Source: Clostridium sp. OS1-26
Lineage (GTDB): Bacteria > Bacillota > Clostridia > Clostridiales > Clostridiaceae
DNA: 64,000 bases
Direction of reading: 5' to 3'
Assembly: GCF_030915445.1 (NCBI RefSeq)
Contig: NZ_CP133264.1
Span: forward strand, 5,613,208-5,677,207
The notes beneath the pieces are model-generated. The model saw nothing but the letters and a program-made list of their open reading frames with translations. It was not told the origin of the DNA and ran no database searches. Positions 1 to 9,121 of the stretch are shown here, piece after piece. Positions within the stretch are counted from its first letter, which is position 1. Every line of letters begins with the position of its first letter. Position numbers and translations under genes: made by a program.

Positions 1-244
1 CAATACTAGAAAGGCTTCCAATATGATCAATATCATGATGAGTAAGAATTACCCTATTTAGTTTATCAAATGATACACCAGCATCTTCAATTGCCTGACG
101 AATTTGAGGTAACTGTCCCGGATACCCAGTATCCACCAAAATTACTATGCCTTTATCATAAATCAATGTTGGATTAATAATTCTCCTACTCCCCATAACA
201 TTGCTGGATACTTCAAGCATTTCAACCCCATCAGCTATTTTCAT
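1..244 (-). CDS. MBL-fold metallo-hydrolase, N-terminal part (runs off window)
   Basis: The first about 81 residues of a metallo-beta-lactamase-fold protein are present; the gene continues past the left edge. The ATG at 244 follows a good GGAGAA ribosome binding site. An N-terminal beta-rich segment with VDTGYPG leads to THHDIDHIG, which matches the family's HxHxDH zinc-binding motif (first His shifted in the usual clostridial style). The family hydrolyses varied thioesters, lactones and phosphoesters; the substrate cannot be told from this fragment. It is read away from the 3D-domain gene, with a 343-base intergenic region between them. Confidence 0.85.
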   Translation of the reverse strand, partial: MKIADGVEMLEVSSNVMGSRRIINPTLIYDKGIVILVDTGYPGQLPQIRQAIEDAGVSFDKLNRVILTHHDIDHIGSLSSI

Positions 245-318
245 TATTTATTCTCCTTTCATAAATAATTTTTTTCACAATAACTATTGACTTTTGCATT
301 GCAATATGTTATGATATT

Positions 319-349
319 ATTGTATAATTGTGTTTTATAATTATACAAT
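319..349. promoter_or_regulatory. 11-bp perfect inverted repeat upstream of MBL gene
   Basis: ATTGTATAATT at 319-329 is repeated in inverse orientation at 339-349 around a 9-base spacer. It lies in the shared upstream region of the divergent MBL and 3D-domain genes, just downstream of a plus-strand TTGACT (287-292) / TATGAT pair. A dyad of this size is typical of a dimeric repressor operator. No regulator gene is adjacent in the window, so the binder is unknown. Confidence 0.4.
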
Positions 350-389
350 ACTTTCATGTATAAATCAATAAATAGATTAAAAATAATAT

Positions 390-424
390 AAAACGTATAC
401 CTATTATAAGTAGATATACGTTTT
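390..424 (+). terminator. Terminator-like hairpin in the 245-587 intergenic region
   Basis: AAAACGTATA (390-399) pairs perfectly with 415-424 and is followed after two bases by seven T residues on the plus strand. It could end a short transcript started near 320, or act as an attenuator for the 3D-domain gene, which has its own promoter further down. Nothing else is seen in this 343-base gap apart from the dyad at 319 and the promoter at 495. Confidence 0.45.
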
Positions 425-494
425 AATTTTTTTCAATCTTTTACGAATTAACTTTTCCTATTATAACCTAATATAGATTTTTTTTACTTCAAGT

Positions 495-524
495 TTGAAT
501 TTCTATATACTTTAATGGTATAAT
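495..524 (+). promoter_or_regulatory. SigA-type promoter of 3D-domain gene
   Basis: TTGAAT (495-500), an 18-base spacer and TATAAT (519-524) make a near-consensus vegetative promoter about 60 bases before the TTG start at 588. Confidence 0.6.
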
Positions 525-587
525 AAAGAACATCAGCAAATATATTGATAAAAATAACTTGATAACTGGCTTAAGGAGGTAAACGAA

Positions 588-1544
588 TTGAATAAAAAGA
601 CTTTATCTGTTATTTTCACGCTGGCATTGACTATAATTATAAATGCTAATATCTTAGCTGCTCCAAGCACATCAGATGCTCTAAAGCAAACTCAAGATAA
701 AAAGAAAGAGTTGCAATCAAAAGTTCAAGAATTAGACAAGCAAATTGATGATGTAATAAAGAAAATTGACAGTAATAAAAATGATATGAATAAAATTTCT
801 CAGGATATGAAAAAAACTCAAGTTAAATTAGAAGATGCAGAGAAAAACTCAAAAGCTCAAGAAGATTTATTTAAACAAAGAGCAAGAGCTATGTATATAA
901 ATGGTACTGGCAGCTACCTTCAAGTAGTTCTAGCAGCAGATAACTTAAGTGATTTTATGTCAAGAGTAGATTTAATTACAAAAGTAATAGGCTATGATAA
1001 CAAAGTTGTTGCTAAACTGAAAGAACAAAGACAAGCTATAGCAAATCAAAAAGAAGCTTTAAATAATGAAAATAATAAATTACAAGCTTTAAAGACAAGC
1101 AATGAAGTTACTTTATCAAAGTTGAGTAAAGATATAAAAGAACAAAGATTGCTTCTAAGCAAAACCACAGAAAAAGAAAAACAGTTAGTTGCCATGGAAA
1201 CTGCATCCAACCAAACATCTAAAAACGTTTCCTTATCCCGTGGTATGTCAAAATCTATGTCTTATTCGCAGGTACTTAGCATGCAGGCAACTGCCTATTC
1301 AGGTGATGGGGTCACTGCATCAGGTACCTCAACGCAGAGAGATATAGATGGATATAGTACTATAGCTGTGGATCCTAGAGTTATACCACTAGGTTCTAGA
1401 GTTTATGTAGAAGGATATGGATATGCTGTCGCAGAAGATATAGGTGGAGCTATTAAAGGAAACATAATAGATGTGTTTTTCCAATCGGAGTCTGAAGCAC
1501 GAAGTTGGGGAAGAAGATCCGTTACAGTCTACATACTTAATTAA
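588..1544 (+). CDS. Secreted coiled-coil / 3D-domain cell-wall protein (YocH/CwlO-like)
   Basis: This 318-aa protein has a signal peptide (about residues 1-24, cleavage near LAA), a long coiled coil (about 28-205) like the PcsB/CwlO N-terminus, and a C-terminal 3D domain (about 230-317). The 3D domain is a double-psi beta-barrel related to lytic transglycosylase MltA; its three aspartates are in AVDPRVIP, AEDIGG and NIIDVFF. It begins TAYSGDG-TASGT as in YocH and Rpf-like muralytic enzymes. The expected role is peptidoglycan cleavage or remodelling outside the membrane. The start is TTG at 588, fixed by AAGGAGGT six bases upstream. It is monocistronic, with a promoter at 495 and a strong terminator at 1603. 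Confidence 0.88.
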   Translation: MNKKTLSVIFTLALTIIINANILAAPSTSDALKQTQDKKKELQSKVQELDKQIDDVIKKIDSNKNDMNKISQDMKKTQVKLEDAEKNSKAQEDLFKQRARAMYINGTGSYLQVVLAADNLSDFMSRVDLITKVIGYDNKVVAKLKEQRQAIANQKEALNNENNKLQALKTSNEVTLSKLSKDIKEQRLLLSKTTEKEKQLVAMETASNQTSKNVSLSRGMSKSMSYSQVLSMQATAYSGDGVTASGTSTQRDIDGYSTIAVDPRVIPLGSRVYVEGYGYAVAEDIGGAIKGNIIDVFFQSESEARSWGRRSVTVYILN

Positions 1545-1602
1545 AGAAGAGGCTGTCTCAAAATAGGTTTTCACAAAATATTTGAGATCACTTGTAAAAT
1601 AA

Positions 1603-1646
1603 AGGATTTAGCACTAAAAATAACTTATTTCTTAGTGCTAAATCCT
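1603..1646. terminator. Bidirectional terminator between convergent genes
   Basis: AGGATTTAGCACTAA (1603-1617) pairs perfectly over 15 bp with 1632-1646. T-rich tracts follow on both strands, so it can end the 3D-domain gene and the minus-strand 137-aa gene. Confidence 0.85.
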
Positions 1647-1661
1647 ATTTTTATCCGATGA

Positions 1662-2075
1662 TTACTCAGCTTGTTTTACTAATCTCTTCATAACATCTCT
1701 TAATTTTGGTGTTCCGAGTTCTTCATGGGCTGTAGCCATAACTAGTTTTATATCATTATCTGATTGATCCCATTTATAAGCTTTAATATCGAAAATAGCT
1801 TCTTCAGGAATATACTCTTCAATATCAGCTGCAAGTTCTTCTGCTAAAGTAAGATATTCTTCAAATAACTCCTCTTCTGTTAGTTCAACTATATTATATT
1901 CCTCTTTCATGATTTCATTTAAAATATTTATATTAATACTTAAATTAAAGGCTAGTATATCCTCTCTTTTTGAACCTTTGCTCATATCTTTGACTACTTT
2001 AAATTTTGTATTTGCTTCGATTAGTTCTTTTATTTCTTTACTATCTACAATATTATTACCAAATACTATATACAT
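1662..2075 (-). CDS. Conserved-looking hypothetical protein, 137 aa
   Basis: I do not recognise this family. The product is soluble, acidic in its middle (ELTEEELFEEYLTLAEEL) and ends in a basic helix (LRDVMKRLVKQAE). No signal peptide, membrane segment or cysteine is seen. The ATG at 2075 has TAGGAGAT seven bases upstream. It stands alone, ending at the shared terminator at 1603-1646 and starting 80 bases downstream of the ECF-sigma operon's last gene, so it could be co-transcribed with that operon. No function is offered. Confidence 0.7.
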   Translation of the reverse strand: MYIVFGNNIVDSKEIKELIEANTKFKVVKDMSKGSKREDILAFNLSININILNEIMKEEYNIVELTEEELFEEYLTLAEELAADIEEYIPEEAIFDIKAYKWDQSDNDIKLVMATAHEELGTPKLRDVMKRLVKQAE

Positions 2076-2155
2076 TTTTTATCTCCTAAAGCTAATTATT
2101 TTTAATTATTATAGATTATATCATAAATTTACATTTCATACACCAATAAGCTATT

Positions 2156-3211
2156 TTACTTAAACAAACTTCCTAAGATTTTGTTACCCTCTTTACTTAC
2201 TACTCCATAGTTATATATTCCCACCAACTGACCTTCATATTGTATTGATTTCCCTGTAGCTATTTCAGTTACAGTTTTTTTAGATGAATTATTTATGTAT
2301 ATTCGTCCATCTCTTAATATATATACATCTTTTTTATTTGCATATTCTTGTAATTGATATGTCTTCCAGTTCTTTTTATCTTCATTTAAATTAGCAACAA
2401 ATATCTTATTTATATTCTCATCCTTCCCATTTCCTATACACATCTGATCATTATTGTCAGTACCTAACAAATAATGCTCAGCATTCTCCCCTGTAGCTAT
2501 TGTCTGTTGGTTCTTGCCCATTCTTATTCTATTATTACTTCTATCTTCATATATAAGCTGATCTCCATCTTGATTATTTATAACCGCCATATTTCCAAGT
2601 ATAGCTTTCGGAAGTTTTACCATATTCATTTCAGTCATACGATTTATTCTATATATTCGATTTATTTGCTCATTTGTCTTTGCAGCAATATAAGTTACAT
2701 TACTTGCTCCAGAAAAGACTATGTTTTCAATTTCACAATTACTGTTTGGCAATAGAATTTCAAGTACTTCATTTTCGTCATTTTTACGCTCTGTTTTAGA
2801 ATCTCTCTTAGCGTCATAAGCCTCGAGTTTTAAATACGTTGATTTTTTTCTTGAAAACTTCTCTGCTATAAGAATTACATCACTTTCTATATCCCACGTA
2901 TAATAAGCTATTTTTGAACCATCTTCTACAGATACTTTTCTCTCCTTATTGCTGCTAGTGTCAATTACGTATATGCTATCATCTTTGTAATAGGATATAT
3001 AATTTCCATTGCGAGAAACTTTTATATTTTCTGCATCATCAGGTATTTTAGTGTTGATTTTAGTATGAGAATTTTTTAAAGAAATATCGACTTTTTTCAC
3101 ATTGAAACTGGTTTTATTTCCAATGTAAAATTTATGTATAACAAATAAACCACTTAATTCTAAAATTATAGGAATTAAAGTCAAAATAATTATTTTCTTA
3201 AGTACTTTCAT
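2156..3211 (-). CDS. Membrane-anchored TolB/DPP-like beta-propeller protein
   Basis: A 351-aa protein with one N-terminal membrane segment (about residues 5-27) and a large extracellular part rich in repeated beta strands (ISYYKDDSIYVIDTSSN, YLKLEAYDAKRD, IYRINRMTEMN), the pattern of WD40/TolB-like propellers. I chose the ATG at 3211 because GGAGAG lies ten bases upstream; an in-frame start 66 bases earlier would overlap the preceding gene and has no ribosome site. It is the last gene of the sigma/DUF4179/glycosidase operon, 17 bases after its neighbour. Its role is unknown; a part in envelope polysaccharide sensing or assembly is an inference from context. Confidence 0.7.
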   Translation of the reverse strand: MKVLKKIIILTLIPIILELSGLFVIHKFYIGNKTSFNVKKVDISLKNSHTKINTKIPDDAENIKVSRNGNYISYYKDDSIYVIDTSSNKERKVSVEDGSKIAYYTWDIESDVILIAEKFSRKKSTYLKLEAYDAKRDSKTERKNDENEVLEILLPNSNCEIENIVFSGASNVTYIAAKTNEQINRIYRINRMTEMNMVKLPKAILGNMAVINNQDGDQLIYEDRSNNRIRMGKNQQTIATGENAEHYLLGTDNNDQMCIGNGKDENINKIFVANLNEDKKNWKTYQLQEYANKKDVYILRDGRIYINNSSKKTVTEIATGKSIQYEGQLVGIYNYGVVSKEGNKILGSLFK

Positions 3212-3228
3212 TAAGGTTACACTCTCCT

Positions 3229-4242
3229 CTAAGGCTTTATATATATTGCAGTAGCTACAGTTCTCTCCCCATTCCAATCACAGGGATTATTTATTACTTC
3301 CCCATTTAAATACATAGTAGAAGAAGATCCACCATCTAGATTAGTAGCATTTTCTACCCCCTGCTGTAAAAGTATATTTTGGACTTCTTTTAAAGTAGCT
3401 CCCGGTTTACTCACCCTTCTTCCATCAATAACCAACAATACAAGAGTTCCATCGACTTTTTGACCTATAGCGGTTCTCGGATTTAAACCTACTGCATCTA
3501 CAGATACAGTTTTTCCATTTATTATAAGTGGAGGGTCAAAAGAAATTGCTTCTTTTACATTTTGTGATAATAATTCATCTAAACTATGCATTCCAACTAT
3601 AAGCTTTCCAGTTGAAGTAAAAGCTGCTACACTCACTTTTTTACTTGGATTTACATTATTAATACTTTTTCCTTCAGATATTACAATTCCATCAGGATAT
3701 GCTCCTGTACCTACCCAAAGTTTATCATTTGTCCCTTTGTCTACAAAGCCTCCTCCATTTATCGCTGCAATTGCTCCATTATCTTGTGCTATTTCACTTG
3801 TTTTTTGTCCAACTTGTCCTAGTTTTTTAGTATAACCCACTTTTAATCTGGTTGGGTCTTTAACTTCAAGTATGTAGCCATCAAACCTCTTATCTGGTAT
3901 ATCATATCTTTCTATTCCCTTGTCATTAAAGTGCTTTATAGTAACATTATCCTGATTTTCAGTCTCTTTTTCAGATATCTCACCACTTTTACTTTCTTTC
4001 ATTATTTGATTTATCTTTTCATTAGATAAAAAAGTAGTAGCTATATACTGATGGGTGAAAGTTTTCATAGCTGTATTAACTACCATATTTGTAACATCTT
4101 TAAAAGGACCATAAAATACTAATATGGGTGCTGTTATTATAACAACTATAATTTCATAAATTATAAAAGGTAAGAAAAACTTGAAGGTTCTTTTATTCTT
4201 TTTATTCTTTCTACTCTTTCTATTCTTATTAACATTTACCAT
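3229..4242 (-). CDS. Phosphodiester glycosidase (NAGPA-domain) membrane protein
   Basis: A 337-aa protein with a very basic N-terminus, one membrane segment (about residues 22-45) and an extracellular NAGPA domain (about 120-336). Family landmarks are AAINGGGFVD, NPRTAIGQ, LLVIDGRR, GATLKEVQNILLQQG and NLDGGSSSTMYLNG. NAGPA-type enzymes cleave sugar-phosphodiester bonds; bacterial members are tied to exopolysaccharide or wall-polymer turnover. It follows the DUF4179 gene by 17 bases in the ECF-sigma operon, so envelope-stress control is likely. The substrate cannot be read from the sequence. Confidence 0.88.
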   Translation of the reverse strand: MVNVNKNRKSRKNKKNKRTFKFFLPFIIYEIIVVIITAPILVFYGPFKDVTNMVVNTAMKTFTHQYIATTFLSNEKINQIMKESKSGEISEKETENQDNVTIKHFNDKGIERYDIPDKRFDGYILEVKDPTRLKVGYTKKLGQVGQKTSEIAQDNGAIAAINGGGFVDKGTNDKLWVGTGAYPDGIVISEGKSINNVNPSKKVSVAAFTSTGKLIVGMHSLDELLSQNVKEAISFDPPLIINGKTVSVDAVGLNPRTAIGQKVDGTLVLLVIDGRRVSKPGATLKEVQNILLQQGVENATNLDGGSSSTMYLNGEVINNPCDWNGERTVATAIYIKP

Positions 4243-4259
4243 ATTATTTTCACCATCTC

Positions 4260-5498
4260 CTACTTAATTCTTATTTTTACTTCGCCAATATCCTCTGCAA
4301 AGTTTTCTGTGCCATTATTATAATTAAGCTCATTTATTACTAAATAGAGTTCTTTTGAATTATTGAAATAACAACTTTGAAAATCTAAATCTATGCATTT
4401 ATCGTCATCCATCTCTTTAAAATCATTATCAGAAAGCATATATTTCGTTCCCTTTTCATCAACTAAATAAGGTAATCTGTTGTCGCCAGACTTACGATTT
4501 TTGGTAAATGTGCGTCCTATTGAATAACATTGAGATGAATCTATTTTATTTTTACCTAATTGTATTTTTGTTTCTATACGTGTAGGATATATTTTAAAAG
4601 ATTTTATGTTAAAATCCGTATGATTTGCAGAAAATTTAATGTTACTATATACTTGTGTTTCTTTACCTACTAGTTTCGGGTCAATCTCTAAATTAAAGCT
4701 CCAATCCCCTTTTATACTTATTGGCTCTCGATCAAATTTTGAAAGAAAATTATCATATTTTTCTTTTGAATAGCTCATTTTATAAATTTCAGTGAAGCTT
4801 ATAAACTTTAAATTCAATTTCTCAGGTATTTTACTTCCGTCACGACTTGATATCTCTAAAGCTCCATAAGTTTCCTCATTTTGTCCATAGTTTTTAATAT
4901 TATTACCTAGGGATGTAACTATACATCTATATTTTTTATTAAATGTCAACAGAAAATCTCCATCCCTATTGTATAGCATTGCTGGAAGCTCAGTATAATA
5001 GTTAAAGGTGCTATCTAAAAGATCATTTCCCTTATCATCTACTATTTTAAAGTTTTGAAGAAGAAGATTTTTAAGTCCTTCTTTATTTTCCCTACCATTC
5101 AAAGTGTAGAAAACAAACAAATTCTTATCATCTGCTGCTATGCTATTTATGGTAACCTTTATATTTTTATCTGTTTTAGATTCATTTATACTTTGCGCCA
5201 GCCCTTCTTTTACTATAGTTCCTACATTTTTATCATAGTGATACTGCAATTCTCGAGTTATGGATGGCCCCATAGTAACACTACTTAATACTTGAGCAAA
5301 TACTGGCATAAATTTAATACTAGTAATAAATAAAATAAATATAGATGCCACAGCTATACTTATTTTATTGATCTTTGATTTTTTTATTAGTTTCTTTTTC
5401 TTGTCTTTTATCGCTCTATTGATTGCTTTTTCAACTACATCATCAAGTTTGTCCGAAACTTTTATCTGTTCAAATCCGTTTCCAGGTTTAAAATCCAT
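4260..5498 (-). CDS. DUF4179 membrane protein, likely anti-sigma factor
   Basis: A 412-aa protein with a cytoplasmic basic N-terminus (about 1-45), one membrane helix (about 46-64, SIAVASIFILFITSI) and a large extracellular part. The opening FMPVFAQVLSSVTMGPSI is the usual start of DUF4179 domains. Its ATG directly abuts the stop codon of the sigma factor gene (TAAATG), a layout typical of translationally coupled sigma/anti-sigma pairs. The inferred role is to hold the ECF sigma factor at the membrane and release it on an envelope signal; sigma binding itself is not shown by the sequence. Confidence 0.82.
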   Translation of the reverse strand: MDFKPGNGFEQIKVSDKLDDVVEKAINRAIKDKKKKLIKKSKINKISIAVASIFILFITSIKFMPVFAQVLSSVTMGPSITRELQYHYDKNVGTIVKEGLAQSINESKTDKNIKVTINSIAADDKNLFVFYTLNGRENKEGLKNLLLQNFKIVDDKGNDLLDSTFNYYTELPAMLYNRDGDFLLTFNKKYRCIVTSLGNNIKNYGQNEETYGALEISSRDGSKIPEKLNLKFISFTEIYKMSYSKEKYDNFLSKFDREPISIKGDWSFNLEIDPKLVGKETQVYSNIKFSANHTDFNIKSFKIYPTRIETKIQLGKNKIDSSQCYSIGRTFTKNRKSGDNRLPYLVDEKGTKYMLSDNDFKEMDDDKCIDLDFQSCYFNNSKELYLVINELNYNNGTENFAEDIGEVKIRIK

Positions 5499-6032
5499 TT
5501 ATATAAACTCCTCCTTTAACTCAACTTTTAATTTCTTTAAAGCTCTATGTAAATATACTTTTGTGGTTCCCTCTGGAATCTTCAGAACTTCTGATATTTC
5601 TGAAATAGTCATATCTTGAAAATATCTTAAAATAATTATACTTTTTGACTTTACATTTAATTTATCAATGGCGTTATAAAGATCTATGCACCTAGGTATA
5701 TCAAATTCTATGTCTGAAATATTTAGATTAAAGCTTTCAACTTTTTCATATTCATCTATTAGAACAATTCTTTTATTCTTTTTTAATCTATTTATTGCGC
5801 TATTTATAAGTATTCTTGTAATCCAAGTATTAAAATACTGTGGATTTTTCAATTTATTTATATCCATATAAGCTTTATATATAGTATCACTTACAATGTC
5901 TAAAGCCTCTTCTTCGTTTTTCAAATAAGCAAAGGCTATCTTATAAAGCTTTTCTTTACAAGAGTTTATCAATTTACTAAAGGCAACATCATCTCCTTTT
6001 TGAGCCTTAGCTACTATATCAATATCATTCAT
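5499..6032 (-). CDS. ECF-type RNA polymerase sigma factor (SigV/SigX-like)
   Basis: 177 aa with region 2 at about 10-80 (LKNEEEALDIVSDTIYKAY, then NTWITRILINSAINRLKK) and region 4 at about 120-172 (LRYFQDMTISEISEVLKIPEG, TTKVYLHRALKKLK). The linker between them is short, as in group 4 sigma factors. It heads an operon of sigma, DUF4179 anti-sigma, phosphodiester glycosidase and propeller protein. ECF operons are normally autoregulated from a promoter just upstream; I could not assign that promoter in the roughly 110 bases before the gene. Confidence 0.93.
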   Translation of the reverse strand: MNDIDIVAKAQKGDDVAFSKLINSCKEKLYKIAFAYLKNEEEALDIVSDTIYKAYMDINKLKNPQYFNTWITRILINSAINRLKKNKRIVLIDEYEKVESFNLNISDIEFDIPRCIDLYNAIDKLNVKSKSIIILRYFQDMTISEISEVLKIPEGTTKVYLHRALKKLKVELKEEFI

Positions 6033-6143
6033 CTTTCCACCTCTTTACCCAATGAAAAATGCCAACATTTTTCTCTTGTTACACAAATTAGACAAACTTA
6101 TTATACAAAAGGTTACACTAAAAAAAATAAATTTTACAATAAA

Positions 6144-6171
6144 ATAGGTGCAGCGAGATCACTGCACCTAT
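6144..6171 (-). terminator. Terminator of the deacetylase gene
   Basis: ATAGGTGCAG (6144-6153) pairs with 6162-6171; on the minus strand a T-rich tract follows. Confidence 0.85.
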
Positions 6172-6191
6172 ACCTTAAACATCATATTTTT

Positions 6192-7202
6192 CTATTTTAG
6201 TGTCTTAAACTCATATCCTTGACTTTTTAAATATTCTATAATTTGAGGTAATGCCTTAGCAGTTTCTTCTTTGCCATAGGTATCGTGCATTAATATAATA
6301 ACCTTTTCTTTGCCTGTTGTAGTTGATTTTACCTCATCTAATAGCTGTGAAGCATTTTTCCATTTACCTTCTGCATCTGCATTAAAGGCATTCCAATCTA
6401 CACTACACAAATTTTTTTCCTTTAGTTTAGCATCAAAAGCAGGTAGATTAGGATCTTTATAGTATTGTCTAGATATATATCCACCAGGCATTCTTATGAT
6501 TCTTGTATTAAAATCTTGTCCAAGAATACCTTTTAATGCATTATTAGTCTTGTCCACTTCTTGCATAAAATAATTTACATTAACTCTATTGTGAGGGTAC
6601 AACTTTGATAAACTATGAGTATAGCTGTGATTCCCTATTGCATTACCCTCTTTAAAAGTTCTCTTTATCATTTCTTTACTTCCTTCATTCCGTTCTACAT
6701 TTGATCCAAGTACAAAGAAAGTTCCCTTAATATTATATTGTTTTAATACATCTAGTATTTGGGGAGTTACAGTAGTAGACGGGCCGTCATCAAAAGTTAA
6801 ATAAGCAATTTTTTTGCCATCATTAACAAGTGCTTGTTCAGCGTTAACACTTTCATTGATACCTTCATTTTTTTCTTGTGTGACAGCTTGGCTACTGTTA
6901 GTATTGTTTGCTTCAGTATCTGGACTTATATTTTTCACCGAATTGCTTTCTTTTGTTGTATTTTCCCCACTTTTAACTGGTTCATCTATACTTTTATCAC
7001 TACCTACGCTAACTTTACTCTGATTAACTTTGTTAACGGAAGTTACATTGTTATTTTTAGCATTATGCAAAGTCTTAAATTTAGATATTATGGCCATAGA
7101 AGATATTATTAAAATTATAATAAAAATACCTACTCTTATTCTTTTTTTTCTAATTCTGTTTTTTCTTAATTTAATATTTCTTCTTCTGATTATATCTTGC
7201 AT
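6192..7202 (-). CDS. Polysaccharide deacetylase (NodB-type), membrane anchored
   Basis: 336 aa with a basic cytoplasmic start, a membrane segment (about 20-38), a Ser/Asn-rich linker (about 45-125) and a NodB domain (about 130-335). All five family motifs are visible: YLTFDDGPS, GNHSYTHS, IRMPGGY, VDWNAF and IILMHDT, so the metal-dependent catalytic site looks intact. It resembles PdaA/PdaC-type peptidoglycan or wall-glycan N-deacetylases, which act outside the membrane. ATG at 7202 with GGAG seven bases upstream. It has its own terminator at 6144, so it is not part of the ECF operon, although its envelope role fits that neighbour. Confidence 0.93.
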   Translation of the reverse strand: MQDIIRRRNIKLRKNRIRKKRIRVGIFIIILIISSMAIISKFKTLHNAKNNNVTSVNKVNQSKVSVGSDKSIDEPVKSGENTTKESNSVKNISPDTEANNTNSSQAVTQEKNEGINESVNAEQALVNDGKKIAYLTFDDGPSTTVTPQILDVLKQYNIKGTFFVLGSNVERNEGSKEMIKRTFKEGNAIGNHSYTHSLSKLYPHNRVNVNYFMQEVDKTNNALKGILGQDFNTRIIRMPGGYISRQYYKDPNLPAFDAKLKEKNLCSVDWNAFNADAEGKWKNASQLLDEVKSTTTGKEKVIILMHDTYGKEETAKALPQIIEYLKSQGYEFKTLK

Positions 7203-7512
7203 TTTTACTCTCCAGTTCTAAATTAATCTTCTATTATATCAAACGCTTGTCTAAAATAAGTACTTATATTATATATAGAAGTTATTTATAATAATTTCCA
7301 TATATATATTGTATCAAATTGTAGAATACAAGAAGTTACAAAAACACTAAAAATTATTACAAATTAGTTACAAAAATCTTAAATATCAGCTATTAAATCT
7401 TAATAAATAAAATATTTCTACATAATTATAACATTGAAATATTTTAATAACTTTCTTTTAAATTATAAAATCTAGCAGTATTTCTTTTCTGCTAGATTTT
7501 ATTTAATAAAGC
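7203..7512. other. Intergenic region with one terminator
   Basis: This 310-base A+T-rich gap holds the promoter region of the deacetylase (TATAAT on the minus strand near 7236) and the MATE terminator at 7467-7500. I see no gene or RNA in it. Confidence 0.5.
7467..7500 (-). terminator. Terminator of the MATE gene
   Basis: AAAATCTAGCAG (7467-7478) pairs perfectly with 7489-7500, with A+T-rich flanks on both sides. Confidence 0.85.
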
Positions 7513-8910
7513 TTAAGTTGTTACAATTTTTGCTTTTGTTTTTATAGGCACATTCTCCATATCTTCTGCTCTATTACACTTAATATAAACTATTGAAACT
7601 ACGAATGAAATAATATCTGCAGCAGGATAGGCTATCCATGCCCCTAATACTCCAAGCTTAAATCCATAGACCATAATATGAAGAAGAGGAATAAGAACTA
7701 GTATTTCTCTAAATATTGAAAGCAATAATGATGATTTTGCCATTCCCATTGCTTGATAGTAGTAGATTGCAACAAAATATGCCCCTACGCAAGGAAATAC
7801 TGCAATTACTATTCTAAAAGCGCTAACAGTGTAATTAATAATATTCTGATCATTAACAAATAATCCAATAATCTGTTTTGTAAATATCATTGTTACTAAC
7901 CATAGGAAAATTGATGTTATGGTTACTGATTTTATTGAAAGCTTTACTATTTTCTTCACTCTATCATAATTTTCTGCTCCATAATTATAGGCTGCTATTG
8001 GCTGCATAGCTGAGCTTATACCTATAACAGTAATAAACAGTATCATTGATACTCTGGTTACGAGACCTACTGCAACTATCGCCGTATCTCCTCCTATTTC
8101 AACAAGCATCTTATTTAACACTACAGCTAGTATTGCATCTGATATTTCTACTATAAATGTAGAAAAACCAACGAATATTATTCCTTTAGCTATACCTTTA
8201 TCTAATTTACATTCAAAGTTTAAGCCCATTTGCTTTTTATTCTGTATAAATTTAATCAGAGCATATATAAAAGCAGCTATTTGTGAATTAACTGTAGCAA
8301 TTGCAGCTCCTTCAACTCCATAATTAAATTTGACTACCAGAATGTAATTCATTATAACATTGCATATTGCACCTATAGAAATACTTGATAAAACAATCTT
8401 TGTATTTCCAAAGGCTGTTAGGATGTAGGACATTAAGAACATTAGACCTTGGAATAGTGTCCCTATTAAAATGATTAATATATATACTTTTGCATATGGA
8501 AATATATTTTCACTGCTTCCTAGTTTTATAATCAAACTATCACTAAATATAAATATTGCAATTACTAAAAATAGAATTATTGAAGTTAATACAATAAATG
8601 CATTTGGAATTATTCTTTTAACTTTTGAATAGTCGTTCTCACCACAACTTCTCGAAACTGCACTAGAAGTTCCTATTGCAACAAGCATTGATACAGCAAG
8701 AAATAATCTTTGCACTGGAAATGCAATTGTTAATGCACCTATTCCTACTGCTCCTATAGCCTGACCTAAGAACAATGAGTCAACCATATTGTACATTTCA
8801 GCTACTAATAATGAGAGTATAGCGGGAATGGAGAACTTTAGCAATAATTTGCCTATGTCTTCTGTCAGGAATTTGTTCTTTTCACTTCTCCTGCCTCCAT
8901 CTATTAACAT
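7513..8910 (-). CDS. MATE family efflux transporter
   Basis: 465 aa, with about twelve hydrophobic helices across the length in the two-bundle arrangement of MATE exporters. The first helix begins LLLKFSIPAILSLLVAEMYN, and NMVDSLFLGQAIGAVGIGAL is a typical MATE N-terminal motif; the second bundle opens near GFSTFIVEISDAILAVVLN. These carriers export drugs or metabolites with Na+ or H+ in exchange. ATG at 8910 with GAGGTGAAAGG upstream. It lies downstream of the AraC-type regulator gene on the same strand, but a terminator at 9045 separates them. Control of the exporter by that regulator is possible but unproven. Confidence 0.93.
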   Translation of the reverse strand: MLIDGGRRSEKNKFLTEDIGKLLLKFSIPAILSLLVAEMYNMVDSLFLGQAIGAVGIGALTIAFPVQRLFLAVSMLVAIGTSSAVSRSCGENDYSKVKRIIPNAFIVLTSIILFLVIAIFIFSDSLIIKLGSSENIFPYAKVYILIILIGTLFQGLMFLMSYILTAFGNTKIVLSSISIGAICNVIMNYILVVKFNYGVEGAAIATVNSQIAAFIYALIKFIQNKKQMGLNFECKLDKGIAKGIIFVGFSTFIVEISDAILAVVLNKMLVEIGGDTAIVAVGLVTRVSMILFITVIGISSAMQPIAAYNYGAENYDRVKKIVKLSIKSVTITSIFLWLVTMIFTKQIIGLFVNDQNIINYTVSAFRIVIAVFPCVGAYFVAIYYYQAMGMAKSSLLLSIFREILVLIPLLHIMVYGFKLGVLGAWIAYPAADIISFVVSIVYIKCNRAEDMENVPIKTKAKIVTT

Positions 8911-9044
8911 AACCTTTCACCTCAAAACTTTTTTATTTATACTTCTATTATAAAGTTTTCCTTGAATTCCAACATTCACTGAGTTGCTGAACAAAAAGTA
9001 CAAAGTTGCACAAGTTAAAATATTTATGAATTATGAAATAACAA

Positions 9045-9070
9045 AAAAACACCCTAAAATAGGTGTTTTT
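9045..9070 (-). terminator. Terminator of the AraC gene
   Basis: AAAAACACC (9045-9053) pairs with 9062-9070 and is followed on the minus strand by a T-rich tract. Confidence 0.8.
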
Positions 9071-9121
9071 GTACTTTTTGAAGAGTAATTAGCACAGCTC
9101 CGTACCCTTCTATCTTTGATA

